Positions 43,224 through 56,181 are shown, numbered from the stretch's first letter. The stretch: 64,000 nucleotides of DNA from Linnemannia hyalina (GCA_019671135.1 JAHRHY010000014.1:1114001-1178000); one strand, 5' to 3'. Notes: a model not told the origin generated them from the letters alone. Made by a program: numbers and translations.

Positions 43224-44734
43224 AACCAACGGGGAGGTCCATTTCTTACTGTGGTAGAGAATGACAGGATGGGTGAACATGATCGTGATGGTGGTGGTTC
43301 TGTCTGAGGGAGACAAAAAGAAATTAAAAAAGCGTTGCCTCTCTTTGTTGAGCGATTGACGCTGATGATGCGGGTGTACCACCGTTAATTAGATCCTTGT
43401 ATGCATGAGAGGTGGATGGGGGGGGGAGGTCCCTTACCACAGCACCACAAAGAGAAGGGCTCGTTCTCGATATATTTGTGCGTCTCTGCTCTTCTCTGCA
43501 CCCTAACAGGGCGGAAGATACCCAGAACGAGAGATGTCGACTCGATAAGTTCTCTTTCTTTGGAGATGTGAGTTCCTGTTTGGCGCGCGAGAGGGAGGAC
43601 ATGCATATTGCGCATAGGCATTGTTGCATGCAGTGGAGAGTTACTGACTTAATGTGCTTGAATACTTTCTATCCTATGTCCTGATTGGTCACTACAAAGG
43701 TGCGCAATGGTTTGGGCGTAAAAAAAAAAAGGTCTCCCGGTTGGCGACGTTTTGTTTATATCCGTTTGCTTGTTCATGTTGTTTTGTCGGTCCCGCGGAA
43801 TGGATTGTCATCGTGAACAGAAAAAACTCTCTCTCTCTCGGGAAGGCAGAGGCCCCTCCCCTTTTGTTGGTTGTCTCCTTTGTTTGTGTCTGGACTTCGA
43901 TTTTTTGTCCCACTGTCTCTGTGAAGAATATCAGGAAGAACATTGGTGCTTGTGTGTCTGTCTTTTGGAACACTATCTCTCACGGTTCTTTATCTCTGTG
44001 TACCATCACGTTTTTTTCATGGTTTTTTTGTTCCTTTTCAGAAACGCGTGTTGAAGTGCAGTGCGAGTTGAATAAGAAAGTGAGGAAGGGCGGAAAGGAC
44101 AAGGGATGACATGAGAGAAACAGAACAAGAAGCGCTCGGCGTTCGTTTGTATAATCGTGAAGGCAATGCATGCGGATTGTGTGATATGTGGTATTAAAAA
44201 TGCAAGCAAGCAAAGGAAAGGCTACTGTTGTTCCCGCTTGGTTGTAACATGCCTTGTCTACCCCCAGTCCATCACCCTCTTCCATCTCTCACAGAACGAG
44301 GTGATATCTATGAGAGCAGTTTGTTTATGTTTTTTAATATTGCAATTCGACCATTCGAAGACTACGACTATTGTTGTGTTTGCAACAAAGACATCAGTCG
44401 AGAACAACAAAACAAGTGGGGGTTGAGTGAGAAAGAGACATGCTCCCATTGGATAACGATGAACCTTCCTAGTCTCACCAAGTGATAATGGAGGGACATG
44501 ATGGGTGTGCCTGGATTCTGCCACCCCGGAAGGTGTCTTAACTGGTCAAAAGTAAGCTTACTTTCACGCCTTTTTTTTTCGTCTCCCCTTCCAGCCACTC
44601 CTTCTGCCTCTTTCCCTCTTCAACCTTCTTCCTTCTTTCTCCCCTTTCGCACTTTTTCTTCTTCTTCCCCCTCAGCAGATCTCCAGAATCCTTTTTCTCA
44701 TTCACTGTTCATCCGCAACCAAAGGTCGCCACTG
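43224..44734. other. Divergent promoter region between the unknown gene and the anoctamin
   Basis: About 1.5 kb. Many short overlapping ORFs occur on both strands, including a Cys/Phe/Leu-rich one at about 43654-44109, none with a plausible domain or splice pattern. The last 150 nt before the anoctamin ATG are CT-rich leader (44570-44690). No tRNA or transposon found. Confidence 0.5.
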
Positions 44735-47700
44735 ATGAACAACCACGGCAGGGACGAGGTATGTACCTTCTACCACCTACACCTACACCACCCCTCACTT
44801 ACACTTTTACCTCACTCACTCACTTCACTCCACCCTCACTCCATACTTCACTCCACTGCCTTCTCCAAACCTCACACTACCACACGCACAATACGCCAAT
44901 ACACAAAATCCACTCACTCAGTTCCAACTAACACACCCTCACCTTCTCCGACCACCCTACCCTGTCTGTCTCATGTCCTCCATCGCAATTAGTCAACGGT
45001 CATCGACCTGTCCGTCATCAACCCCCAGAGGTCAAGACCTCAACAATATTCCCCACCTCTACGTTCACCCCCTGTTATCACCTCCCCCACCGTCAGTTCG
45101 CCAAATATCTTTAACCACCTCTCCCTCCTAGACAGCAACGACCCTTCCTCCCCTACCGTCGGCAGTCCTACCAGTGGATCCGGAGCAGGCAACAACAACA
45201 ACAACAACAATGACAATAACCAGAACCGGCTCTCCAAGGGTCTGGCCAAGAAAGGTGCTGGAGGCGGAGGAGGTGGGCACGGCGGCAATGGAAACCATGA
45301 AACCAAAGAGTGCCCCCGCCACGCTGAGGGCCACCCTCCTAACCGTTTAACGACTCGCGATCTGGGCAACAACAGAACGGTGTATCTTTTCTTTGGATCT
45401 GATGTTGTCCTCTTTGATACCATCATGACCTATCGTCTTGGCAAGCCAGACATGCTTGTCGAGGATGCTATTGACGCCCACGGTATGTTATTACGAAATC
45501 ACCAAAGGAGTTTCGAATGAGAGGAGGACCTTTCGTCAAGTTAGTCGGAACAACGGAAATAGCCAACGACAACAGGCGACAAACGAGCCTAACGTGGATT
45601 GTCAAAAAATGAACCCGGAATGACAGCCCTTTACTTCTCCCCTCTCCTTTCCTTCCACCCATCCTTCTTTTCCTTTACGGACTATCGCCTTCATGTTTAT
45701 GCCTTGTGGCGTTATGCTGTCACCCCTTTGTCATCAAATTGTCGCATTCATTCAATCTGTATTAATCCCTCCCCAATATCTCCGACTCTTTCGCATACCA
45801 TATGTTACTTTTTCCCCGCCGATGTTGTGAAAAATAGGAGAGCATCAGGGTGCAGATGCTATGGCCAACCTCATCTACGGAACTCAGGCCTTTGACATGG
45901 TCCTCAAACACACTATTGCCGAGCACCTTCGCAAAGTGGCCCCGACCCCCGAGCAGACATCCATCAACGTCGACAGTAATGGTGTAGCCTTATCCGAGAA
46001 GGGACCAGCGACAGCACAGGAAGGTCAAGCATTGATCAACAACAACAACAATGCCACGTCAGGAGCTGATACAGCAGCAGAAGCAGACAACAAGGATCTG
46101 GAGGCTGGTGCAGTCAGTCCTGCCAAGATTGAACAAGAGGCCAAGCTGGAGACACACCGTCGTCGGTTCAAGAAGGCGTTGTTGAGGGAGGGCTTGATCA
46201 TCGAGGAGGAGCCCAACATTGATGGCGAGGAGATGTTTGTCAAGATCTACACACCCTTCTGGAGACTATGTGTTGAGGCTCAACGATTGCGCTTCAAGGT
46301 CGAGCTCATGGTACGTTTTTTTTTCTCTTGTTGTTTATCGACAGATATGACAAATGAACGTATGGCGGTTATTTTTAACATAAATACGATTGCACCAAAG
46401 GAAAGCTCAGAATTTTCTATGCTTTCTATATCCCTCACACCACTCCTTACTGCCCAACATTTGTTCATTCCACAAGCTCACTCACCTTCATACCATACCC
46501 TGGTACTCCACAACAGCCCGTCCCATGTTTCTCGCTCATGGACAGCAGCTCACAAAAATACCTTATTCCTTCTCAATGATTAGCATGCAGAGACCTCAAA
46601 GGAAAAGGCGGCAGCGGATGCAGCGGTAGCCAAGGCGAAATCCCAGGGAGTCCTGTACAGATTCTTTTGGCGATTCATCCAAAAGACTGACAACGTCTCG
46701 CTCCCCCTCCGTCCGGAATCGCTCCAGTTCAAGGCGACTAAACTCCGACAGTACGCCCTCGCGGAAAAGACCCGTCGCTGGAGTGATATTGTCCGGCATG
46801 GTGGAGGTATCAAGCCCGATGGGTCTGGTGTCGGGTCTCGTATAGGATCTGATGGACGCGATGGGTTCTTTAACACTGCTCAACGTGGTCGGCTGGTAAG
46901 ATTTTTTGTTGTGGGAACCTGTCCCTCCTTTTATAATTTTTTGGAATCTTTGTGGGCTGTGGTTTTTGTCTAGGATGAGGGCAATCCTACAGCAAAAATC
47001 AACGCGTCCTACACGGATAAACGATTTATGCACCAACGTTTTGGCGTAACCGCAGGCTGTTGCATATGTTTGTTTTTTCTTTCCTTCTTTTTCACATCAC
47101 TCATGCTTCTTTCTCCATATTGTGTGTACTTTAGACGGAGAGTATTATTATCTACAGCAAGATCAAGACCAAGCGTGGAGATCGACATGCTCTCAAGACA
47201 GTTATGGACAAGAAAGCATACACCGACATGTTCACCCTGCATGACGGCTCATACAAGTCCAAGGTCAAGCCCATTCCTAACCAACGCTCCCTCCTCTACC
47301 GGAACTGGGTTCGTTCCGGTCGCACTCAACCTCTGGAGGACATCCGTCACTACTATGGCGAGAAGGTTGCGCTTTATTTCGCATGGATTGAATATTATAC
47401 CAAATGGCTCATCTGTGCAGCCCTTGTGGGAGTGCTCTTCTTGGTCTATGGAGTCTCGAACCATTTTATCAAGGGACCGGCTGTTGCAGACGGTGCTGGT
47501 ATTCGTGGACAGCTAGTTGATGTCTTTGATAACGCTCTGACTCTGCCCTATGCCCTCTTCATGTCTGTCTGGTCAGCATTGTTTGTCGAGTACTGGAAGC
47601 GTAGGAGTGCTGTGTTGGCTTATGAGTGGAACACTCTGGACTATGAGCAGCTGGAGCGAGCTCGGCCGGAATTCAAGCCTACTGGAACTCGTATCTCGCC

Positions 47701-49803
47701 CGTCACTGGGAAGTTGGAGCTCTACTACCCGCGTTACAAGCAGGTCATCTCCATCGTCACCAGCGTTTTGGTCGTTTTGATATCTGTAAGCAATTCGTCT
47801 GATATATTTACCTTGCGTATGACTGTGTTATTGTGTTTTTTTTTTTTTGGTGGTAGCAATTTATATCTAACGTATCTTTGTACACCTCCTTCTCACAGAT
47901 TGGAATTGTCATTGTATCGGTCGGATCACTGATGTTGTTCAACGTGGTCATGACAAAGAGCGACGACCCGGATTCGATTCGCGCAGGAATGAACCCTTAT
48001 GTCACCACGGTCGTCACGGCCCTGCTCTCCCTGACCGTCATTGTCGTCCTTGGAACCGTCTATGCTAGGCTTGCCAAGATCCTGACCGACAACGAGAACC
48101 ATAAGCGTTTGACTCAATACGAAGGTAGGCAACCATATTGTTTTTAGGGTGCATTGGCAAGGGGATTCGATAATGCTGTATTCAAATGGGAGTTGACTGT
48201 TATGATACATGTCAATATCTAACACCCAAAAAAAAAAAAAACTACTGAAAATATTAGACGCACTGATTATCAAGCGGTTCCTGTTCGACTTTGTCAACTT
48301 CTACTCTGCCATGGTCTACATCGCATTCTTCAAGGGCTACATTGCCCAAGACGTCAGATTCTGGAAAAATCAACCACGGGACAGCTGTGGAGACGACGGG
48401 TCCTGTCTCGGCGAGCTCGCGATCCAGCTTGCCATCGTCTTTGTCGGTAAACAATTGCTCAACCAAGCCCAGGAGATCGCCATCCCAGCCATGAAGAAGT
48501 GGTGGAACAAAAAGAACGAGCTTGCCGAGCGCGCTGCCCACTTGAAGGGCAAGTACAAGGACCGATCAAAGGCCGTCAAGCCCCCACAATGGGCCAAAGA
48601 TGATTTGTTGCCGGCTTATAACCCTCAGATGTTTGAGGAGTACCGTGAACTGGTGATCCAGTTTGGGTTCTGTACACTGTTTGTTACCGCCTTCCCAATT
48701 GCGCCCATCTTTGCGTTGTTGAATAATATCCTGGAGATCCGGGTGGATGCCTACAAGATTCTCACCCAGCACAAGCGACCCATCGCTCAAGGCGCTCAAG
48801 ATATCGGTATGTTATTGTTGTTCGTTTTCATGCAAGTATGGAAGGATGCTCTCCCTCGATGCTCTTCTGCGATTCTAATCGTTTCTTTTTTTTTACTTTG
48901 TATAAATATATATATATCCATGTTGAAAAAAAAATAGGGAGCTGGAGCACGATTCTGATGACTCTGACTCATATCTCGGTCTTCACCAACGCCTGCCTGA
49001 TCGCCTTCCAGTCCAACTGGATGCTCAATAACGTCTTCATGACCATCCCCTGGGTCAAACATTTCGATTTTGTCAAAGTCACAGAGCAGGACTTGAATTA
49101 TGCCCTGCTCGCCGTCCGGCTCGTCTTCATCTTCATCTATGAGGTACATGTTTCCCTCCCCCCCTTCTCCTCCTTTTTTTTCACTCACGCTCATATCTTT
49201 GGTTGCTTTCATCTTACATCACTCCTCATACTAACTCTTTTCTTTTTTTTGTGTGTGTTCTTGTTTACAATGAAATAGCACTTAGTGTTCTTGATCAAGA
49301 TCGGAATCGCAAACCTGGTCCGGGACACCCCCCAGACCGTAAAACTCGCCATCCAACGCGAATCCTACTATACCCGCCTTGCCCTCGACGACGAAGAACC
49401 CGCCCGTGATGAAGTCCTCGAAGACGTCGAGTCTGACAGTGATGAATCCGAAGACGAATTCAACGACGACATGTACCGCAAATCTGCAGATGGTACTCTT
49501 TACCCACCTGGCCTCGGCGGCGGGGGTAGAACCACGCCCTCGGGTGAAGGCGAGGGGCAGGTGGATGAAGTGAACGAGAATCTGGAGGAGGAAGAAGACG
49601 AGGAAGAGTTGGAGGCGATGATTAAGGCCGGCGGGTGTGGGTGTGCCGCACATGGGGATGGTGTGGTCGGAACGGTTAAGGGTGGGTTTGAGGGGACTTG
49701 GATGAACCGGTTCCGCCCTGAGATGCAGGCTGCTATTCGTCGTCGACAGCAGAGAAGGCGCAAGAAGCTGCAGAGTGCTGACAAGGGCCAAACTGCCGAG
49801 TAA
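44735..49803 (+). CDS. Anoctamin/TMEM16-family protein (Ist2-like)
   Basis: Anoctamins are ion channels and/or calcium-activated lipid scramblases; fungal Ist2 tethers the ER to the plasma membrane. Ten exons (44735-44758, 44993-45482, 45838-46310, 46584-46895, 46974-47045, 47135-47785, 47899-48124, 48258-48806, 48938-49143, 49279-49803) give 1,175 aa, all in frame. The N-terminal ~500 residues are cytosolic with Asn- and Gly-runs. The membrane part opens with KVALYFAWIEYYTKWLICAALVGVLF and contains the family signature QFGFCTLFVTAFPIAPIFALLNNILEIRVDAYK. The C-terminus is acidic (DVESDSDESEDEF) and ends in a basic RRRQQRRRKK cluster that could bind phosphoinositides, as the Ist2 tail does. 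Exon 1 encodes only eight residues. An upstream in-frame ATG (44498) would be leader sequence. Confidence 0.93.
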
Positions 49804-50068
49804 ACTAGGAAGAGACTTCACTAGGACGACAAAAAGTCGTTTTCATACACACACGCACAAAACGGACTCGACCAGGAGGAGGAGTTCGGACTTGACAACC
49901 ACATCATAATAACTACAAAAGTTCCGCAGAAAAACAACTATATTATTTAACATCATATCCATAATAAAACATTAATTAGCAAATAATAATTCTTGTTGTA
50001 CAAAATAATTAATGGTTGTTTAGTAGTGAAAAATAAAGGTCCCTTTCATCCAAGTTCATCTACCTCCC

Positions 50069-53000
50069 TTACTCCTCCTCAGACATCTCCTCCGCAGTCT
50101 GGAATCCCTCTTCAAAACTACTCGACCGTGCCCGTTTGTGTGATGGAGAGGATGACCTTGACCTGCTCGAGACAGGGCTAGCACCAGCAGACTGAAAGTG
50201 GCCCTCCACACTCTCACTGTCCTCCTCCTCCTCCTCGTCACCCACACCCATATCACCATTCTCAACCACCTCAGCATCCTCACTCCGCCGCCTCTTCTGC
50301 TCCGAGACCACGCCGACATCTCGCAGACCTCCAGAACTCTCAGACAACTCTCTGCTAACTCGGTACAGTCTCTTTTCAAAGATCTGCACATCCTTCCGCG
50401 GTAACCCTGTAACCTCACACATCTTTGCTCGCCGCTGCTTTAACACCTCCAGCTCTCTAGCTATATTTTCTCCGATGACCCCCCGGTGTGCCATCCCTCT
50501 ACCAGTGACACCATGAGTCGGGATCAGCTCAGCAACCCCAAGCTTAACCATCGTATCTAGATCAATAGCCTTCCATGTCTCTACACCACTCAGACCAGAC
50601 CCACCCTTGTCAGCCTTGAGAACAATCGTCGTATCTGAGATCTCGTCAGACTTGTTGTTCACGACAGGCGCATACCGCTTCGCACGGTCAGCCTCCCGAT
50701 AGAAGCCTCGTAGCGCCTCACGGTTGATGATCTTGGGCACCTGGATGGGTGCACCTCCTGCCAAGCAGTCTCCTTGTCGCTTGTATCTCTCCGTCCGCAC
50801 CAACCTCACATCTACAGTACGCGCCTCGGCTGTCAGCACAGCTTGGTAGACATGCACCTGAAACTCGGCAGGGACCAGATGTGTTGGAACCTGAGCAGAA
50901 GGCATGGGTGTCGGATCATGCGCCAAGGGAAGTGGGGTCTTCGCTCCATTCGCACGTTTCTGAGTCTCAATCTCCACCATTTTGTTCACAAAGATCTGAA
51001 GACGGTCACTCTTCGTCCTGGCACTTAGGTGAGCGTCTGTTGCGTGTCCCGTCTCGGCATCACCGCCACGCTTTCTCGCCTTGCGTACCAACATCATACA
51101 GTCCTCCAGGCTCCGCTCAAACCCGTGGGTCGTACAAAACTCCAACAACGCAGCCGCTGCGTCCTTCAAGGCTAGGTCAAGATCAAAGCCCAGGGCATCC
51201 TTGGGCTTGGTTTCACCGAAAGATTCGTAAAACAAGTGGCGTTGATGAATGTGGTTCAGACGCTCGTCCTGAATAGCCTGCCGATGCACCTTGCGTGCCC
51301 TCTTCTGCGCCCATTCCGGAAGCTGCTTGAAACGAGGCTCTGGTGGGTCCGAAGGCACAAAGCCCAATCCAGTCGATGACCGAACCAGCCCCTGCTTCTC
51401 CTCAATCAAGGCGTCCATCGTCCTGTCATCAAACCCCGCCACCTCAAAGTCCGCTTGCGTTTTCTTGGCCGAACCCCTGCCACCATTGGAAACAACTGGT
51501 GAGGTTTTCAGCTTCTTGGCGACTTCCGCAAAGAAAATACGCGGCACGACCCACTCGAGTAAGTACTGATCCCATGCCTGGGGATCAAAATGGAGCTGTT
51601 GCAGCAGGTGTTGGTTCTCCATGTTCAGTGATCCCGACAACAGCTCAACAAGTCGATCTTTCCATTTGATGTGATCCTTCGGAGGGACGGCTTTCAGAAC
51701 CTGACCCCGATCAACTGGGAACATCTTGCAGTACATTCTCCAGATCCCGTCTTTGGTCAGTTTCTTTGGACCCTCCTCCAGAACACTCTCTCGAATCCGC
51801 TGCTTGAGCTCCTCAAAGGTCTGGAGACCGGATGACAGATCCTCCCAGTCGTCTCGTCGGGATGCGGGTATATTCCAGGTCTCCAGCTTCCGGATGTAGA
51901 GGTAGGTCTTGGGCTGTTTCTTGTAGAGCGCCACAAATCGGGAGAAATAAAGTGCTGCTTGAGTTGGTGTGCTGGCATGGCAGGTGTATAGTTGAGAGCG
52001 TGGACTTCTCCTTGTGAGGTGATTATGTTGAAGCAGGATATATGTCGACATGCCCGGTTGATCTAAATATTGATAAGGCAAATGTTTGCTTGTTAATGCG
52101 AAGCGAAATGTTCTGCCACGTATCTGTCAAGTACAATGAACATAATTAAAGTCGATATGCAGCGCCAACATGACCGAAACGTTGTCGTACCTGGCATTTT
52201 CTGGTGCTGAACCCAACGATGTAGAAGGCCATGGGCCGAGTACTCGAAATTAAGGTTGGCATGGGGATCATTGGCGACCTTGTCCCAACGAATCACACCG
52301 TCCACAGAGTTGCCAACAATCGACTTCTGCAGCTCTCTATTAATAAGAGATATGTCAATATGATTAGTCGTATATACTCACCCCAGTGCATGGTGATGAT
52401 TCATAGAGTGCCCTTTGAAAGGCGCTTACTCAATCCTCATCTGAGCTTTAGGAATCTCACAATCCAGTCCATTATGCTCCTTGAAGGCGCCTAAAGATCC
52501 AAATATTTACAACACGAATAAACTCAATTAATAAACGCGTTCTTTCTTTAACGACCTCGCTCAAAGCACTCGACCACAGACACCAAATACTTACTGCAGA
52601 CAGAGCAGAGTGAGCCCACATGTTTGGTATCAACGCGGAATCGATCACTCTCTCGAATTCCGCAATTAACACAACCCTGTGGTTGGATCCTGGCCGAGAG
52701 TTCATACAAGAGCTGGAACTTTCTCTTCGCCTTGAGCAACACACCGCAATCATAGCCTACAATATCGAAATACGAAAGAACAACAAGTTAGTGTCACATT
52801 CATTTGCGTACTGTCTATCAAAGCACGTTATCGACCTAGAGGCATACATAGTTGAACTCAGTGAAAAGGTGGCAACTTACTGCAGGTCATGCAGAGACGC
52901 TTCTGTTCGTGATCGAACTCGTAGACTAAGGGTAAAGTTCCGACATCCTTAATCCGCACCCGATCGCCAACAAACTGCTCCTCGATAGTGCCCGGGCAAT

Positions 53001-54327
53001 CGTCTGAAATCCTGATTCCGCACCAGTGACATCGGCTCTGAAACATCGTTGAAGGACCTGGATGCTGTCTGATGCGCAATGTTTGAATCTCCTCCATGAT
53101 GCTCTTGTTATGGCTCTCCAGACTCCCACGCTCAGCCTTGGCATCAATCATTAGTCTCTCTAACAGAAGATACAGAAAACAATGCAGCTTTTGTTAGACG
53201 AGTTACTCGTTCGTCTCATAAGAGACATCCGCAGATCAGTTTTGCATCTAAGGGTGTCAAAACCTAGTGTCCGCATACTACAATCAGAGCATCCAGGATT
53301 TTGCGTGGACGTGCTATCCAGATCGTCAACAGCGCACTTAGGACAGCGCAGTTCCTGAGTTTGGTCCGTCGATTTGAGTTCGCCACTGAGTTTGTCGATC
53401 CGTTGCTGCACCTCATTATTTGCCATGCGCACTGGAGCTGCCGGACTCATCCAATCGTAAACATCTAGCAGCAATAATAAAGGAGCCAGTTAACATCACT
53501 GATGCTAATCAATTCCTCAGATTCCTGGGGATGTGGAGTACAATGAAGCTGCAGTACTTACGGATATAGTCGACCTTTCGATAAGGCTCCTTCCTCTCAC
53601 AGAATCTAAAATGCTGTTGGTACTTCTTCATCTCCTCGGCCTGAATCGGCGATTTGTCTACCGTCGCCTTCGGGAGAGTGGCAACAACAGCTTCCTCCTC
53701 TGCATCTGATTCCACTGGACTCGACCCCTTCGAAACACTCGTATGTTCCTGATCTTCCTGCGTCTGAGTCGATGTTGGGCGAAATAAGAAGGGCGCATTG
53801 CTCTTGCTCAGCAAGCGGTTTGTGGTTCGAACCTCCTCCATACAAATCGGCTCCTCCTGTGTTTGTATTGTCGGCATCCGTATGAGCGGGGTCTTGCCTG
53901 TGCTCCGTCGCCGACCTGTCGTCTTGATCGCAACCACGTCATCCGCATCATTCTCCTTATCTTGGTGCGTCCGTCCTTGTTGTTCCTTCTGTGAGGGTTG
54001 CTTGAGTGGGAGTGTAGAAGAGGGTAATGATTCTGACTCTTGATCGGACTCTGTCATATATCGTGGCGTGGTCTTGACGACTGTCCTGCGTGCACGTTTC
54101 TTTTTCTTTGTTGGTGTTGGTGGCGTCGTATTATCGGTGGTTTCGGTAGTAGTGATGGTAGTAGTAGCAGCTGTTGTTGTGCTGATTCCTGACGAAGCAT
54201 CAGCAGGTGTTGTTGTTAATTCTGATGCAGAGTATGGGCTGGGCAGCTTTGAGGTCGACTTTGCTCGACGTGGACGAGAAAGAGGAAGAGAGGGGACCCC
54301 GCCCTTGTCAGGAGGTAAGGAGGCCAT
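50069..54327 (-). CDS. Large protein with three four-cysteine zinc modules, one GATA-like; function unknown
   Basis: Seven exons (54327-53562, 53464-53207, 53159-52881, 52756-52595, 52490-52430, 52336-52191, 52062-50069) keep frame and give 1,221 aa. Residues 1-255 are basic and Thr/Ser-rich with KKKKRARR, a probable nuclear signal. Exons 2-5 encode three CxxC pairs-of-pairs: C-x2-C-x14-C-x2-C (CPKC/CSDC), C-x2-C-x42-C-x2-C (CHWCG/CMTC) and C-x2-C-x18-C-x2-C (CVNCGIRES to LCSVCSAFKEHNG). The last matches GATA-finger spacing and its CxNCG..LCxxC skeleton. The ~660-residue last exon is mostly helical, charged sequence that I do not recognise, ending in an acidic/Ser tail. A nuclear DNA- or chromatin-binding role is inferred. 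The start at 54327 (MASLPPDK) is preferred over an ATG 23 codons upstream. Confidence 0.8.
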
Positions 54328-55432
54328 TGTTGTTTGGTGGATGGCCAGCCAGGGAGACGAGCGCGCCGAAGGTTGATCAGTTTTGACAGAAGGCAAAAGG
54401 TGTGTGAGAAACCAAAGGCAACAACATGCAAAGGGCCAAACAAGCAGTCACCCTTTTGTCTTTTAGAGCCCAGTTTTCTTTCCTTTCACTCCCCTCATTC
54501 GCCATCAACAACCGGCACCACCCACAGGCAGCTTCAAGATCAGCACACAGACACGGATGCATCACACACACTCTCCACCCTTCTCTACACTACCTTCTCC
54601 GTTCATCGACACACAGAATTCAAAGTGGCGCTTTCTTTTTTTTTTTCTCCTTTGTAAAATTCAGGGATCCTTCCCAGTTTGTGGTCAGTCTAGCTTTCGT
54701 TTTGGTAGAGGTACTGGAAAATAAACATCTTTTTCATAAAACCAATACGTTGATGCGACTAAACATAAAGCTACGAGCGAAGGCCTTGACGACCAAGAAC
54801 TCTGACACAAAATGTTGCTGGTATGGCTAACGGTGTTGCAGGAGCTGGTAAGAGAACGCAGAACAAATTACTCGGCCCATAGATGGTGCGGGAGCTAAAG
54901 TGCGAGTGGTGTCTCCCAACCGAGGACTGAAAGGAATGAGAAAAGTGAATGTGAGTTGAATGAGTAAGAGAGACGAAAGTGGAGCAGAGGTGGGCGTGAA
55001 AAGAAGAGTGAGCAAAAAGTAGACACCTTTTCTCATCGAAAAATCTACCGTTCTAAGATGTTGTTGCACGGAACAAAGAACACAAACCTGAAGGGTTTCG
55101 AATAAATATACGCGCCGTGGCATGGGACATGTTCATTGATAGCTACTACTATAGTCGTGTTGCCCACAGAGCCAGATCACAGATGGAAGCGCAGACCCGC
55201 TGATTAAAAGCGAGTGAAACGGACTAAGCTCTATTTGGTCAGCGACGATAGTTATGTCTTCGCCACGACAGACGAAAAACGACGCCATCATCGCACACCA
55301 ATAAAGGAGCGTATCGATCCTTCCTTTCGTCTTATTTTATCATAAAAGGGAAGAAATAAGAGGAATGGAATCACACTGGAATAGAGTGTTACGATCCTGT
55401 AACAGTTGAGAGTGGGGTAGAGTTTATTTTCG
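54328..55432. other. Intergenic upstream of the zinc-module gene and the small secreted-protein gene
   Basis: About 1.1 kb. Near 54400-54650 the sequence is CT-rich on the plus strand. No recognisable gene, tRNA or transposon terminal repeat. Ends at the TATA box of the next gene. Confidence 0.5.
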
Positions 55433-55440
55433 TATAAAAA
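55433..55440 (+). promoter_or_regulatory. TATA box of the small secreted-protein gene
   Basis: TATAAAAA in the context cgTATAAAAAgggg. A CT/CA-rich leader follows. A probable 5'-UTR intron lies at about 55587-55679 (gtaaac to attag), which removes an upstream ATG cluster and places the ATG at 55686 a few bases after the acceptor. Confidence 0.65.
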
Positions 55441-55685
55441 GGGGTATTATTACTTCTCCTTCAACCGACAGTTTCCAAGACATCATATCATACAACACCC
55501 CTCTCAATAGCTCTTCTCAACAGCTCTTCTCCACAAATCGCGTCAAAACACGTTATAAAAACTTTGCTCGAATCATCCAAGTAGGTAAACGAGTTTCTCA
55601 CACACAGCTAGCAACATCTTGACGCGCATACATCGTCAATGTTGATGTTGATTTTTGTCTTGCCTCATTATCATTAGATACAATA

Positions 55686-56022
55686 ATGCACTTCAAGTCT
55701 ACAATTATCGCTGCACTCTTAATCGCCTTGAGCCTCGCTGCTTACACACAAATTGTTGGTGGTGTAGTCATTGACGGCGCCCGTATATCCAGTAGCATAC
55801 GCAAACTAATGGAACAATTCCATCGACATCGGCTCCTTCCCCGACAACATGATCATCCGCCTCAAGCCAAAGAAGATCTTCACCTGCAGTGCCGATCAGC
55901 TTGCGAAAATTGGGGGTAAACCTCCATTTTGTGCATCACCTCTCAATGTCCTCACTATGGGACGGAGTGCTGTTTATGCACAGCAGGAGTTCTTGAGAAG
56001 GCTGATTGCTGAACATACATAA
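55686..56022 (+). pseudogene. Small secreted-protein gene with a +1 frame break
   Basis: Frame 1 starts at 55686 with a clear signal peptide (FKSTIIAALLIALSLAAYTQ) and runs on to a stop at 55917-55919, but its later residues are His/Arg/Gln-rich and not protein-like. From 55810 the +1 frame is open to a TAA at 56020-56022 and reads like real protein: NNSIDIGSFPDNMIIRLKPK, FTCSADQLAKIGG and a final helix FLRRLIAEHT. A stop (55807-55809) precedes it in that frame, and no AG acceptor lies between that stop and the start of the good segment, so ordinary splicing cannot join the two. A one-base indel (true mutation or sequencing error) at about 55790-55810 explains it. The promoter looks intact. 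No family recognised. Confidence 0.6.
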
Positions 56023-56181
56023 ACCCCGTTTAGATGTGCGATGGTTTCCTTCTCACCATCTTTTTGACCATCAAACGCATAGTTGCTCATTCTCCGTCAT
56101 TTTTTTAAAATTTACACGGTGAAAAATACAATTTTTTGGTTGGCTTTCTTCGCTCATCGCACTATAGCTCCTCTACTCTCA

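Noticed and set aside
43654..44109. 151-codon plus-strand ORF in the anoctamin promoter region
   Set aside because: Phe/Cys/Leu-rich with no motif, overlapped by ORFs in other frames and on the other strand; typical noise of T-rich DNA.
44498..44734. In-frame upstream extension of the anoctamin from ATG 44498
   Set aside because: The extension is a Ser/Phe/Pro-rich translation of the CT-rich leader; MNNHGRDE at 44735 is a better start.
55771..55860. Intron that would rescue the small secreted-protein gene
   Set aside because: A gtagtc donor with a ctcaag acceptor keeps frame but removes the protein-like NNSIDIGSF segment and has poor splice signals; a frameshift is simpler.
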